A stretch of 14,232 nucleotides of DNA. It comes from CAVQGZ01 sp964400785 (GTDB taxonomy: Bacteria; Actinomycetota; Actinomycetes; Jiangellales; Jiangellaceae). Position 1 is the first letter of the stretch. Each line of letters opens with the position of its first letter. The notes under the pieces were generated by a model that saw nothing but the letters and a program-made list of their open reading frames with translations, had not been told where the DNA came from and did not search any database. The stretch spans positions 1-14,232 of the forward strand of contig CAYNWB010000053.1 of the NCBI GenBank assembly GCA_964400785.1. The letters run 5' to 3'. A program made the position numbers and the translations under genes. This document shows, piece by piece, positions 7,051 to 13,542 of the stretch.

Positions 7051-7966
7051 GCACATTCCGGTCACCAGCTGGGTGACCCCACCACGTCAGCACCCGGAGC
7101 ACCCGAGCACTGTTCCACCGGCTCGCACCCGCGGGTTCGAGCTCGAACCACTGGCCGGCGCGTGACGGGTAGGGCGCGTAGGTCGGCCATCGCCCGTCGG
7201 CGCGACGGGCCCGCAGCAGCACGTCGACAGCGTCGGAGAGCCTGTCGTCGGGTTCTGCCCCGACGTCGGCGAAGTGCTCCAGCCCTCGCAGGACGTCGAA
7301 GTGCCACTCGGGGAATGCCGGGAACCGCGTGCTGCCACGGATCGCCACCGCACCCGTTCGGTGCGACCTGAAGAGACGATGCTCGAGAAAGAACTGCCGT
7401 CCACGGTGCTGGGCCGCACCCGTGTCGAGATGCCCGCCCGACACCTCGTAGGCGCGCAGGGCCTCCAGAACCTGGATGCTCGTGTGGAACGAGCTGTGCT
7501 TGGTGCGGTCGGTGCGTGTGTCGCAGTTCCAGCCGCCGTCGTCCTGCTGCTGCTCGAGAAGGTCGCCGACGACCTCGTCGACGCCGGACGCTGGGTAGTC
7601 GAACGAACAGGTCAGCCGCACGAGGATCGAGGCGATGCACGTCTCGGGTACCCGCCAGCCCCGCTGCCACGCCCACATCTGCTGCAGACCACGGTGCGCC
7701 GAGGCGTTGCCGGCGGGCAGGCCCAGCCACATCAGGTGCAGCAGGGTGTACGTGGTCGACGTCCACTTGGGGGAGTAGACGCCGCGGCCCCAGCCGCCGT
7801 CCGAGCTCTGCAGCGCGAGCAGCCGGGCACCCCAGCCGTCGGTCTCGACTCGGTGCCTCTCCTCGTGCACCTGCGCTGGGGTTGCTCCCGACATAGCCAG
7901 GGCGCGCCAGCGGACGGACGGGTCGCCCTCGAGCAGCCAGGGCAGCAGCCCCGCGGTGGCGTCCAT
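7031..7966 (-). CDS. Short alpha/alpha-toroid (squalene-cyclase/prenyltransferase-like) protein, 311 aa
   Basis: Two clear QW-type repeats are present: LQSSDGGWG (about 52-60) and QQDDGGWNCD (140-149). A weaker third, RRADGRWPTY, lies near the C-terminus. The spacing and Trp/Gly pattern fit the terpenoid cyclase/protein prenyltransferase toroid fold. At 311 residues it is about half the length of squalene-hopene cyclase, and I find no DxDD acid motif, so it is unlikely to be a true triterpene cyclase despite the label such proteins often receive. ATG 7966 gives a sensible N-terminus (DATAGLLPWLLEGDP). Upstream in-frame starts reach into the region shared with the divergent oxidoreductase promoter. 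The tail overlaps the HhH-GPD-like gene by 20 bases, strand against strand. The function is unknown; a lipid- or isoprenoid-related role is only suggested by the fold and by the lycopene cyclase nearby. Confidence 0.8.
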   Translation of the reverse strand: MDATAGLLPWLLEGDPSVRWRALAMSGATPAQVHEERHRVETDGWGARLLALQSSDGGWGRGVYSPKWTSTTYTLLHLMWLGLPAGNASAHRGLQQMWAWQRGWRVPETCIASILVRLTCSFDYPASGVDEVVGDLLEQQQDDGGWNCDTRTDRTKHSSFHTSIQVLEALRAYEVSGGHLDTGAAQHRGRQFFLEHRLFRSHRTGAVAIRGSTRFPAFPEWHFDVLRGLEHFADVGAEPDDRLSDAVDVLLRARRADGRWPTYAPYPSRAGQWFELEPAGASRWNSARVLRVLTWWGHPAGDRNVPTAPAP

Positions 7967-8096
7967 GACACCATGGTGCCGCCTGGCCCATGATCCATGT
8001 GTGGGACGGGGACACCAGCGTCCTCGAGACGCACATCGATCATCAGCGCTGCTCACGTGGCAGGTCTACGGTGAACCGCGAGGGCAGGAGGTGGTC

Positions 8097-9077
8097 ATGA
8101 AGGCGGTCACGTACGACACGTACGGCTCTCCCGATGTGTTGAGGGTCGCCGACGTACCCGTCCCCACCCCGGCCCCCGGCGAGGTGCGGGTTCGCGTCAT
8201 GGCGTCGTCGGTGAACGACTACGACTGGCACCTGCTGACCGGACGGCCCTGGCTCAACCGTGCTCCCGGATTCGTCAAGCCGCGCAACCAGGTTCTCGGC
8301 TCCGATGTCGCCGGAGTGGTGGACGCGGTGGGCGCCGACGTCACCAGATTTCGGCCCGGCGACGAGGTGTTCGCCGACGTGTCACCGCACGGCTTCGGAG
8401 CCTTCGCGGAGTACGTGACCGCACCGCAGGCGGCCTTCGCTGCCAAGCCGGCCGGGTTGAGCTTCGAGCAGGCAGCCGCGGTGCCCCAGGCAGGGACGCT
8501 GGCCGTCATGGGGCTGACGCGGCGGCGTCCGGTGCGACCCGGTGACGCCGTTCTGGTCAACGGCGCGGGCGGAGGGACGGGCACGTTCGCCGTTCAGATC
8601 GCCAAGGCCGCCGGAGCGCAGGTGACCGCCGTCGATGCCGCGCACAAGCTGGACGGGCTGCGCGCTCTCGGTGCCGACCACGTGCTCGACTACGCCGTCC
8701 ACGACTTCACGACCTCGGGTGACACGTACGACCTGATCCTGGACGTGGTCACGCACCATTCCCTGACCGCCTACCGGCGTTGCCTCAAGCCGTCCGGCAT
8801 CTGTGCGATCACCGGCGGTGACCTGCCTCGGCTGTTCTGGATCATGGGTGCCGGCCCGATGGTGTCGCTGGTCGGCAGCCGCCGCGTGTCGGTGCCGCTG
8901 TGGCGACCGAACGATGCCGGCGAGGTGGCATCGCTGAGCCGGCTGCTCGAGCAGGGCGCCGTGGTTCCGGTGATCGACAGCGTCTTCGACCTGGACGACC
9001 TTGCCGGGGCGTTCCGGCGTTTCGGGGCGCAGAAGCACGTCGGCAAGATCGTCGTCAGCGTCGCACCAGCACCGTGA
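8097..9077 (+). CDS. Zinc-free MDR oxidoreductase (quinone oxidoreductase-like), 326 aa
   Basis: This is a medium-chain dehydrogenase/reductase, probably NADPH-dependent. The N-terminal GroES-like domain runs MKAVTYDTYGSPDVLRV...PAPGEVRVRV and includes NDYDWHLLTG and GSDVAGVV. The cofactor-binding fold begins at LVNGAGGGTG (153-162). The Cys/His catalytic-zinc set and the structural four-Cys lobe of alcohol dehydrogenases are absent, which places it with quinone-oxidoreductase-like members. The reduced substrate cannot be told from sequence. ATG 8097 has AGGAGG five bases upstream and matches the usual family start; longer in-frame extensions back to 7956 are not supported. The next gene starts 10 bases after this stop, so the pair is an operon. 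The divergent region 7967-8096 should carry promoters for both this gene and the toroid gene, but I could not pick out firm -10/-35 boxes. Confidence 0.9.
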   Translation: MKAVTYDTYGSPDVLRVADVPVPTPAPGEVRVRVMASSVNDYDWHLLTGRPWLNRAPGFVKPRNQVLGSDVAGVVDAVGADVTRFRPGDEVFADVSPHGFGAFAEYVTAPQAAFAAKPAGLSFEQAAAVPQAGTLAVMGLTRRRPVRPGDAVLVNGAGGGTGTFAVQIAKAAGAQVTAVDAAHKLDGLRALGADHVLDYAVHDFTTSGDTYDLILDVVTHHSLTAYRRCLKPSGICAITGGDLPRLFWIMGAGPMVSLVGSRRVSVPLWRPNDAGEVASLSRLLEQGAVVPVIDSVFDLDDLAGAFRRFGAQKHVGKIVVSVAPAP

Positions 9078-9087
9078 AGGAGTCGGC

Positions 9088-9423
9088 ATGGACATGAACC
9101 GCATTCTCGAGGCCGCGCAGGACCAGAGCAGCGTGCGCCGTGTGTTCGGGGAGCCGTTCGAGAAGGACGGCACCACGATCATTCCGGCTGCCCGCATCAT
9201 GGGCGGAGGCGGCGCCGGTCTGGGGCTGGAGGAGGGGCAGCAGGGTGAGGGTGGCGGACTCGGACTGGTAGCCCGTCCGGTCGGCGTCTACGTACTGCGC
9301 AACGGCGAGGTGACGTGGCAGCCCGCCGTGGACGTCAACAGGGTGGTCACCGCTCTGGCGACGGTGCTCGTCGTGGCCACCATCGCGCGGACCTTGGCCC
9401 GGCGGCGAGCCGCCGGCGGCTGA
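9088..9423 (+). CDS. GerW/YtfJ-family protein, 111 aa
   Basis: The pattern VFGEPFEKDGTTIIPAARI (19-37), then a Gly-rich stretch (39-60: GGGGAGLG...GEGGGLGL) and PVGVYVLRNGEVTWQP (64-79) is typical of the GerW/YtfJ family. That family is named for a Bacillus spore germination protein but is widespread in bacteria that do not make endospores. A C-terminal hydrophobic helix (about 86-103) followed by Arg-rich residues suggests a membrane tail. AAGGAG overlaps the upstream stop and sits five bases before ATG 9088; an ATG two codons inside is also possible. It is translationally coupled to the MDR gene. No function can be assigned beyond the family, and endospore germination is not implied here. 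Confidence 0.85.
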   Translation: MDMNRILEAAQDQSSVRRVFGEPFEKDGTTIIPAARIMGGGGAGLGLEEGQQGEGGGLGLVARPVGVYVLRNGEVTWQPAVDVNRVVTALATVLVVATIARTLARRRAAGG

Positions 9424-9439
9424 GTGGGTCGCAGGGCGG

Positions 9440-10600
9440 TCAGCCGACCAGCGCGCGCAGGAACGGCCGTGGCGGCAGGGCTCCGACCACCCGGACCACG
9501 TCGCGGGCTCGGGCCTCACCGTCCAAGAAGCGCAGGACGGTGTCGACAGACGCGCGGGTGAACAGTGACAGGAAGGCGGGCTCGAGATCTGCACGCTCGC
9601 GCCGCAGCGCCTGCAGCCAGATGCGGTCGAGGGCCCGCTGCCAGCCCGGATCGGGCGCGATGGCGAACGGATGGCCATGCGTGTCGAGCGAACGCTGGAT
9701 CGCGGCCGTGTCGGCGAGTATGCGCAGCACCGCATAGCCGGTCGACGCTCGGACGCGCCCGCCACGGCGGCCGATCGCGAGCACCCGTTGACCGGTTCGG
9801 CGCGGTGGCTGCGGGACGAACAGGGGGGTGACGCCCTGCTCCTCGGCCCGCACCGTCCATGCTGCTGAGCCCACGACGCGCGGGATGGTCGGCAGCGGGT
9901 CGGGTAGCTCGCTGGTGGCACCCATGCGGACGGCCATCACCATGGCCGAGCGTGGGGAGACAGGAAGGACGTAGGAGAAGCCCAGGTCGTCGCCGTCGTC
10001 GGCGGAGAAGTCGAGCAGGGTCGCGGCAGAGCAGTCGAGCACGTCCTTGTCGGTCATCACCCAGGCGCCACGGAATGCCTGGGCGAGCACGACGCCACGG
10101 GCGTTGGGTCTCATCTCAGCCTTGAGGTCGGCCATCGACGCGGGTCGGCTGTCGTACGCCCATCGTGCGCTCAGCCGCTGCCCGCCCGCCGAGACGTGTG
10201 CTGACCGGTCGTCGCTCGCGACGGCGTCCACCCGCTCGTGCAGCACGGTGACACGGGGGTCGGCACTCATCTGCTCGAGAAGGTCTGCACGCCCTCGCCC
10301 CCAGTCGATGGCGCAGTAGCGCCACCTGCCCAGGTCGAGCGGACGGGTGCGGCGGTCGTGGCCCACGACGTCGAGCTCGTGCCAGGTGCCGATCTGCCAG
10401 CGGTCGAGGACGGTCGGGCGCTGCGTCCAGAAGGCGTAGGTGACGGGCTTGTCGTCCGCCGGTCGAGGGTCGACGAGAAGCACACGGGGGCCCGACGGAT
10501 GGTCGGGTCGCCCCTGATGCGCGCCGAGCAGGGATTGGGCGAGCAGCAGGCCCGACAGTCCGGCACCCACGACGATGTGGTCGAAGTCGGGTCCGTCCAT
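9440..10600 (-). CDS. crtY: Lycopene cyclase (CrtY type), 386 aa
   Basis: This is a FAD/NAD(P)-fold carotenoid cyclase that would convert linear lycopene to a cyclic product. The N-terminal dinucleotide site is HIVVGAGLSGLLLA (8-21), followed by LLVDPRP. Later family blocks are visible: QAFRGAWVMTD, LGFSYVLPVS, and the conserved GRRGGRVRASTGYAV block near residue 280. The length fits the family. ATG 10600 has AAGGA five bases upstream on the minus strand. It faces the GerW gene tail to tail with a 16-base gap. No phytoene synthase, desaturase or GGPP synthase lies in the window, so it stands apart from any carotenoid cluster here. Beta versus epsilon or mono- versus bicyclic specificity cannot be called. 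Confidence 0.9.
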   Translation of the reverse strand: MDGPDFDHIVVGAGLSGLLLAQSLLGAHQGRPDHPSGPRVLLVDPRPADDKPVTYAFWTQRPTVLDRWQIGTWHELDVVGHDRRTRPLDLGRWRYCAIDWGRGRADLLEQMSADPRVTVLHERVDAVASDDRSAHVSAGGQRLSARWAYDSRPASMADLKAEMRPNARGVVLAQAFRGAWVMTDKDVLDCSAATLLDFSADDGDDLGFSYVLPVSPRSAMVMAVRMGATSELPDPLPTIPRVVGSAAWTVRAEEQGVTPLFVPQPPRRTGQRVLAIGRRGGRVRASTGYAVLRILADTAAIQRSLDTHGHPFAIAPDPGWQRALDRIWLQALRRERADLEPAFLSLFTRASVDTVLRFLDGEARARDVVRVVGALPPRPFLRALVG

Positions 10601-10640
10601 GGCGGTCCTTCTGCTGGGTGGGCGCGTCCCACGCTAGGTC

Positions 10641-11768
10641 GTGCCTCGCACGGATGTGTGGTGCTGGCGAACTCCACCGAGTGCGGTGCTGCAGGCGGAT
10701 GATGGTGGGGTGCTGGTTCCGTTCTGCCTGCGACTGACCGCTCCGGTACGGCTGATGCTGCTGACCCTGCGCGACGACCCGGTCTATGGCGATCTCGAGG
10801 TGCAGTGGGCGAGGCGACCCGACACCGGGAAGGAGGGGATGGTGCTCATCGCGGTCAGACGCCGGGACGGCTCCGCCGACGTGCTCGTGCAGAGCGGCCT
10901 GGGACTCTCGCGTGCCGACTACGAGATCGCCGCGGGACTCGCCTCGTTCTCGGCTGCCTCGTTCGAGCCCGCGAGGTTCGACATCACTGCTGCGGGCGTC
11001 CACGTCGATCTCGGAGTCCGCCTTCCCGACGGGCGACATCTGACTCTGAGCGTCGATGAGGCGCGTACCTCGCCGCGCCCTCTGGTGCGGATGCTCGCGC
11101 CAGCCGGCCAGTCGATGACCAGCCCCGCCTTCTTCCCGTTCTTCTGGATGGACGACATCTGGTTTCTGCGGTGGAGGGGAGCGCGTGTCGCGATCGCAGT
11201 GGACGGGGCTCCGCGGAGCGTGCTTCGCGTGGGCGCACCGTGGCGCTTGGCCCGCTACGCCGTTGCGCCCATGACGGCGCTGTGGTGCGAGCAGCAGTCG
11301 AGCGTGTCGCTGATCGACGTGGGTGACGAGCCGGGGTGCCATGACGTGGAGGGCACACGCGTCCACGTCGGCGCTGGTCCGGCTCTGCAGCAGATCTCGG
11401 TGACTCGCGACGAACGCTCCCTCGGCGTGACGTTCGACCCTCCGGTACCTGACATCGCGACGCTCGACGAAGGCCGGGTCGGGGGGAGGTTCACGATGTG
11501 GGCGGACGGTCGTGCCCAGCTCGGCGGGCACTACACCATGTCGAGGTCGGGGCAGCAGGGTCAGGTGCGGCTCGATGTCGACCAGCCGTGGGATCCGGGA
11601 CCGCAGCCGGCCGTCGCGGCGGCGGTCTTTCGCCTGCTGTCGGTGTTTCGCACCTGGCCGACGACGTACCGGTGGGATGCGTCGGTCGACCTCGGTTCGA
11701 CGCCGGCGGTGATCACGTCTGGGTGGACTCGTGTGCCGGCAACGGGTGGCGGCTCGGGGCCTGTGTGA
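10641..11768 (+). CDS. Unrecognised protein, up to 375 aa
   Basis: I do not recognise this gene. The protein looks soluble and beta-rich. Visible features are an aromatic patch AFFPFFWMDDIWFLRW near the middle, a Cys-containing stretch TALWCEQQ, and a C-terminal segment with HYTMSRSGQQGQ, FRTWPTTYRWD and a final SGWTRV. There is no signal peptide and no convincing transmembrane helix. The start is unclear: GTG at 10641, 10656, 10686 and 10710 are all in frame with weak ribosome sites, and 10710 (VLVPFCLRL) gives the cleanest N-terminus. It is divergent from crtY with only 40 bases between the outermost starts, which is tight for two promoters and argues for a later start. Amino-acid composition on this strand is balanced, unlike the Arg-rich overlapping frame on the other strand, so this is the coding one. 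Confidence 0.75.
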   Translation: MPRTDVWCWRTPPSAVLQADDGGVLVPFCLRLTAPVRLMLLTLRDDPVYGDLEVQWARRPDTGKEGMVLIAVRRRDGSADVLVQSGLGLSRADYEIAAGLASFSAASFEPARFDITAAGVHVDLGVRLPDGRHLTLSVDEARTSPRPLVRMLAPAGQSMTSPAFFPFFWMDDIWFLRWRGARVAIAVDGAPRSVLRVGAPWRLARYAVAPMTALWCEQQSSVSLIDVGDEPGCHDVEGTRVHVGAGPALQQISVTRDERSLGVTFDPPVPDIATLDEGRVGGRFTMWADGRAQLGGHYTMSRSGQQGQVRLDVDQPWDPGPQPAVAAAVFRLLSVFRTWPTTYRWDASVDLGSTPAVITSGWTRVPATGGGSGPV

Positions 11769-11791
11769 CGGCAGCCACGGCAGGTCCGGCA

Positions 11792-11807
11792 ATACCCTGG
11801 GGGGTAT
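11792..11807. promoter_or_regulatory. CsoR/CstR-like operator palindrome
   Basis: ATACCC and GGGTAT form a perfect 6-bp inverted repeat around TGGG (16 bases in all), 49 bases before the DUF2892 gene. CsoR/RcnR-family repressors (copper or persulfide sensors) bind sites with TACCC/GGGTA arms around a G/C-rich centre. The gene it precedes belongs to a family often paired with rhodanese and CstR. No csoR-like gene is in the window, so the regulator would act from elsewhere. Confidence 0.65.
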
Positions 11808-11856
11808 GTGCTGTTGATGAGGTCGTCATCCGATCCACTGATCGCAGGGAGACCTC

Positions 11857-12072
11857 ATGACTGTCAACGAGAGCACCACCGACCGCGTCGTTCGCGCCGG
11901 TATCGCCGTGACCGCAGCAAGTGTCGGCACCGTCGTCGGGGGAGTGCCGAACCCCGTGGGTGTCGCGCTCTACGGCGTGGCCGGAGTGGCCGCGCTCACC
12001 GCGGTGACCGGCCACTGCCCGCTGTACTCGATGCTGGGCATCTCGACGCTCCCCAAGGCCGAGCAAGGCTGA
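11857..12072 (+). CDS. DUF2892 small membrane protein, 71 aa
   Basis: There are two hydrophobic segments (about 11-29 and 33-51), followed by the family signature TGHCPLYSMLGIST (51-64) with Cys54. This domain occurs alone or fused to rhodanese, as in E. coli YgaP, where it is the membrane anchor of a sulfurtransferase. Here there is no rhodanese domain and no rhodanese gene next door. ATG 11857 has AGGGAG five bases upstream. The palindrome at 11792 probably controls it, and a hairpin lies 20 bases after its stop, so it looks like a single-gene unit. A role in sulfur or metal stress is inferred from the operator and family. Confidence 0.85.
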   Translation: MTVNESTTDRVVRAGIAVTAASVGTVVGGVPNPVGVALYGVAGVAALTAVTGHCPLYSMLGISTLPKAEQG

Positions 12073-12091
12073 CGTCGGGCCGCCTCAGGGA

Positions 12092-12114
12092 GCTCTGCTC
12101 GCTGTGGGCAGAGC
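12092..12114 (+). terminator. Hairpin after the DUF2892 gene
   Basis: GCTCTGC and GCAGAGC form a perfect 7-bp stem around 9 bases, 20 bases after the stop. There is no T-run, as is common for terminators in high-GC actinobacteria. Confidence 0.4.
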
Positions 12115-12121
12115 CGGCGAT

Positions 12122-12144
12122 GTGTCGGGGGTGCGTGCCAGTAT
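12122..12144 (+). promoter_or_regulatory. Possible RecA-NDp/PafBC-type promoter of the HNH gene
   Basis: GTGTCGGGG matches the mycobacterial DNA-damage element TTGTCRGTG at 7 of 9 positions. Eight bases later CAGTAT fits TANNNT except for the first base. Transcription would then begin about 7 bases on, at or near the ATG at 12151, giving a leaderless message. It is suggestive only, because the background is G-rich. Confidence 0.3.
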
Positions 12145-12172
12145 TCGAACATGAGTTCGAATACTGGCACGC
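12133..12172. promoter_or_regulatory. LexA SOS box inside a perfect 40-base palindrome over the start codon
   Basis: The arms GCGTGCCAGTATTCGAAC (12133-12150) and its exact reverse complement (12155-12172) flank ATGA. The inner TCGAAC-N4-GTTCGA (12145-12160) is the consensus actinobacterial LexA box. The ATG of the HNH gene is in the four-base centre, so bound LexA would cover the start site. In RNA the same sequence would fold with AUG in the loop. Confidence 0.85.
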
Positions 12173-13506
12173 GGGTGGCTCCGGCGGCACAGAGGGCGCA
12201 CGCGCCCACGGTCGTTCAGCGACTGCACGACCTTCTGGACGACCTGCTGGGCTCTGACCTGTCTGCCCTGAGCGCCGACGACCACCGACAGCTCGTGACC
12301 CTGCTGGTGCGCGCCGAGCACCGGTTGCACGCAGGCGTCTTGGACGCCGTGGCCGCCTTCGACGCTGCCGACGTCGCATCGACGTCACGTCATCGCACCA
12401 CCAAGCAGTGGCTGCAGCAGCGGACGCGGCTGTCTCCCGGCGCGGCAGCCCACCTGACCCGCACGGCGAGGGCGCTGCGCGACCATCTGCCCCGAACTCG
12501 CGTGGCGCTGTCGGCTGGGTCGGTGAGTCCCCAGCACGTCAGTGCCATAGCGGGGGTGGTCACGACGATCGGTGCGGAGCACGCGACGAGCGCCGAGCCG
12601 ATCCTGCTCGAGCTCGCGAGGCGGTTCGAGCCCTCGGTTGTGCGACGCGCGACGTCCGAGCTGTTCGCATTGGTCGATCCCGCAGGCGCCGAGAAGGCAC
12701 TCCAGCAGGCCTATGAGAAGCGAGGACTCACCCTCTCGGTCGTCGGACAGCACGGCTACCTGAACGGGGTGTTCGACCTGGAGTCGACCGAGGTGCTTCG
12801 AGCCGCTCTGCAGCCGCTGATGGCAGCGGAAGGTGCTGGCGACCAGCGCACGACCACCCAGCTGCGCGCGGACGCACTGCTCGACATCGCTCAGCACAGC
12901 CTGGACACGGCCGCCCAGCCAGAGCTCGGTGGCCAGCGCCCACAGCTGTCGGTCGTGGTCGATGCAGACAAGCTGCGCACCGGCACCGGCGGCGTGACCC
13001 TGCCCTGGACCGGCGCCGTCGTGCCCAGCGCCGTTGCCCGTCGATGGGCATGCGACGCCGAGGTGTCTGCTGTGGTGGGGCAGATGCTGCCTCCGCCGGC
13101 GGCCATCGCTGTCGTGGTCAACGCTCCGAGCGGTTCTGCGGAGATCACGGGGGGCTGGCTTCCGCTCCAGGTCGGACGAGCATCGCGCTTCGCGACCACC
13201 GGACAGATCAAGGCGCTGCGAGTGCGCGACGCAGGCTGTGTCCACCCAGGGTGCGCACGCACCGCCGCGTACTGCCACGCCCACCACGTCGTGCACTGGG
13301 TCGACGGCGGGGCGACTGACATCGCGAACCTGGTTCTGCTGTGTCGGCACCACCATCGGTCGCTCCACGACGGGATGTGGAGCCTCGCACCCGACGATGT
13401 CGTGCCGGGCCGCTTCTGGGCCAGCACGCCAGATGGTCGGTACCCGGCACAGACTGCGGCCGACAGGTCGCCTCCGTTGAGGCTCCGACCGACGCCGGAG
13501 GAATGA
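12151..13506 (+). CDS. DUF222 / HNH endonuclease (13E12-type), 451 aa
   Basis: An N-terminal DUF222 helical region (about 20-330) is followed by a C-terminal HNH nuclease domain. The HNH part has Cys363, Cys368, Cys375 and Cys398 as likely zinc ligands. The HNH residues are His378/His379, Asn393 (in GGATDIANLVLLC) and His402 (in CRHHHRSLH), all intact. The length is typical of the family. Such genes are repeated in many actinobacterial genomes, and several in M. tuberculosis (13E12 family) are LexA targets. ATG 12151 is the natural start; there is no ribosome site within 15 bases upstream because the palindrome fills that space, which fits leaderless or repressed translation. It stands alone, with its stop codon in a small inverted repeat. 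The cellular substrate is unknown; mobile-element or DNA-damage roles are inferred. Confidence 0.92.
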   Translation: MSSNTGTRVAPAAQRAHAPTVVQRLHDLLDDLLGSDLSALSADDHRQLVTLLVRAEHRLHAGVLDAVAAFDAADVASTSRHRTTKQWLQQRTRLSPGAAAHLTRTARALRDHLPRTRVALSAGSVSPQHVSAIAGVVTTIGAEHATSAEPILLELARRFEPSVVRRATSELFALVDPAGAEKALQQAYEKRGLTLSVVGQHGYLNGVFDLESTEVLRAALQPLMAAEGAGDQRTTTQLRADALLDIAQHSLDTAAQPELGGQRPQLSVVVDADKLRTGTGGVTLPWTGAVVPSAVARRWACDAEVSAVVGQMLPPPAAIAVVVNAPSGSAEITGGWLPLQVGRASRFATTGQIKALRVRDAGCVHPGCARTAAYCHAHHVVHWVDGGATDIANLVLLCRHHHRSLHDGMWSLAPDDVVPGRFWASTPDGRYPAQTAADRSPPLRLRPTPEE

Positions 13507-13521
13507 TTGCGGCGGCAATCA
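13504..13521. repeat. Short inverted repeat overlapping the HNH stop codon
   Basis: TGATTGC and GCAATCA form a perfect 7-bp inverted repeat around GGCG, beginning at the TGA stop. It could be a terminator hairpin for the HNH gene or an operator for the dioxygenase gene. There is no T-run. Confidence 0.35.
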
Positions 13522-13527
13522 AGTTGC

Positions 13528-13532
13528 GGAGG
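13528..13532 (+). promoter_or_regulatory. Ribosome site that favours the ATG at 13543
   Basis: GGAGG is one base before ATG 13534, 4 before GTG 13537 and 10 before ATG 13543. The first is too close to work. Confidence 0.55.
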
Positions 13533-13542
13533 CATGGTGCGC

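Noticed and set aside
7969..7978. Ten-base palindrome CACCATGGTG before the toroid gene
   Set aside because: Short and consistent with chance; no second copy nearby and no known regulator site of this form.
9088..9423. GerW-like gene as a sign of an endospore former
   Set aside because: The family is widespread in actinobacteria that do not make endospores, so it gives no evidence of sporulation.
9427..9449. Possible terminator (GGTCG...CGACC) between the GerW gene and crtY
   Set aside because: A 5-bp stem with a 13-base loop is expected by chance in such GC-rich sequence.
10116..11792. 558-residue open frame on the minus strand
   Set aside because: It overlaps crtY in another frame and the unknown + strand gene. 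It is Arg/Pro/His-rich, as expected for an antisense frame in GC-rich DNA.
12385..13518. 377-residue open frame on the minus strand
   Set aside because: It lies opposite the HNH gene, whose domains are complete; low-complexity composition.
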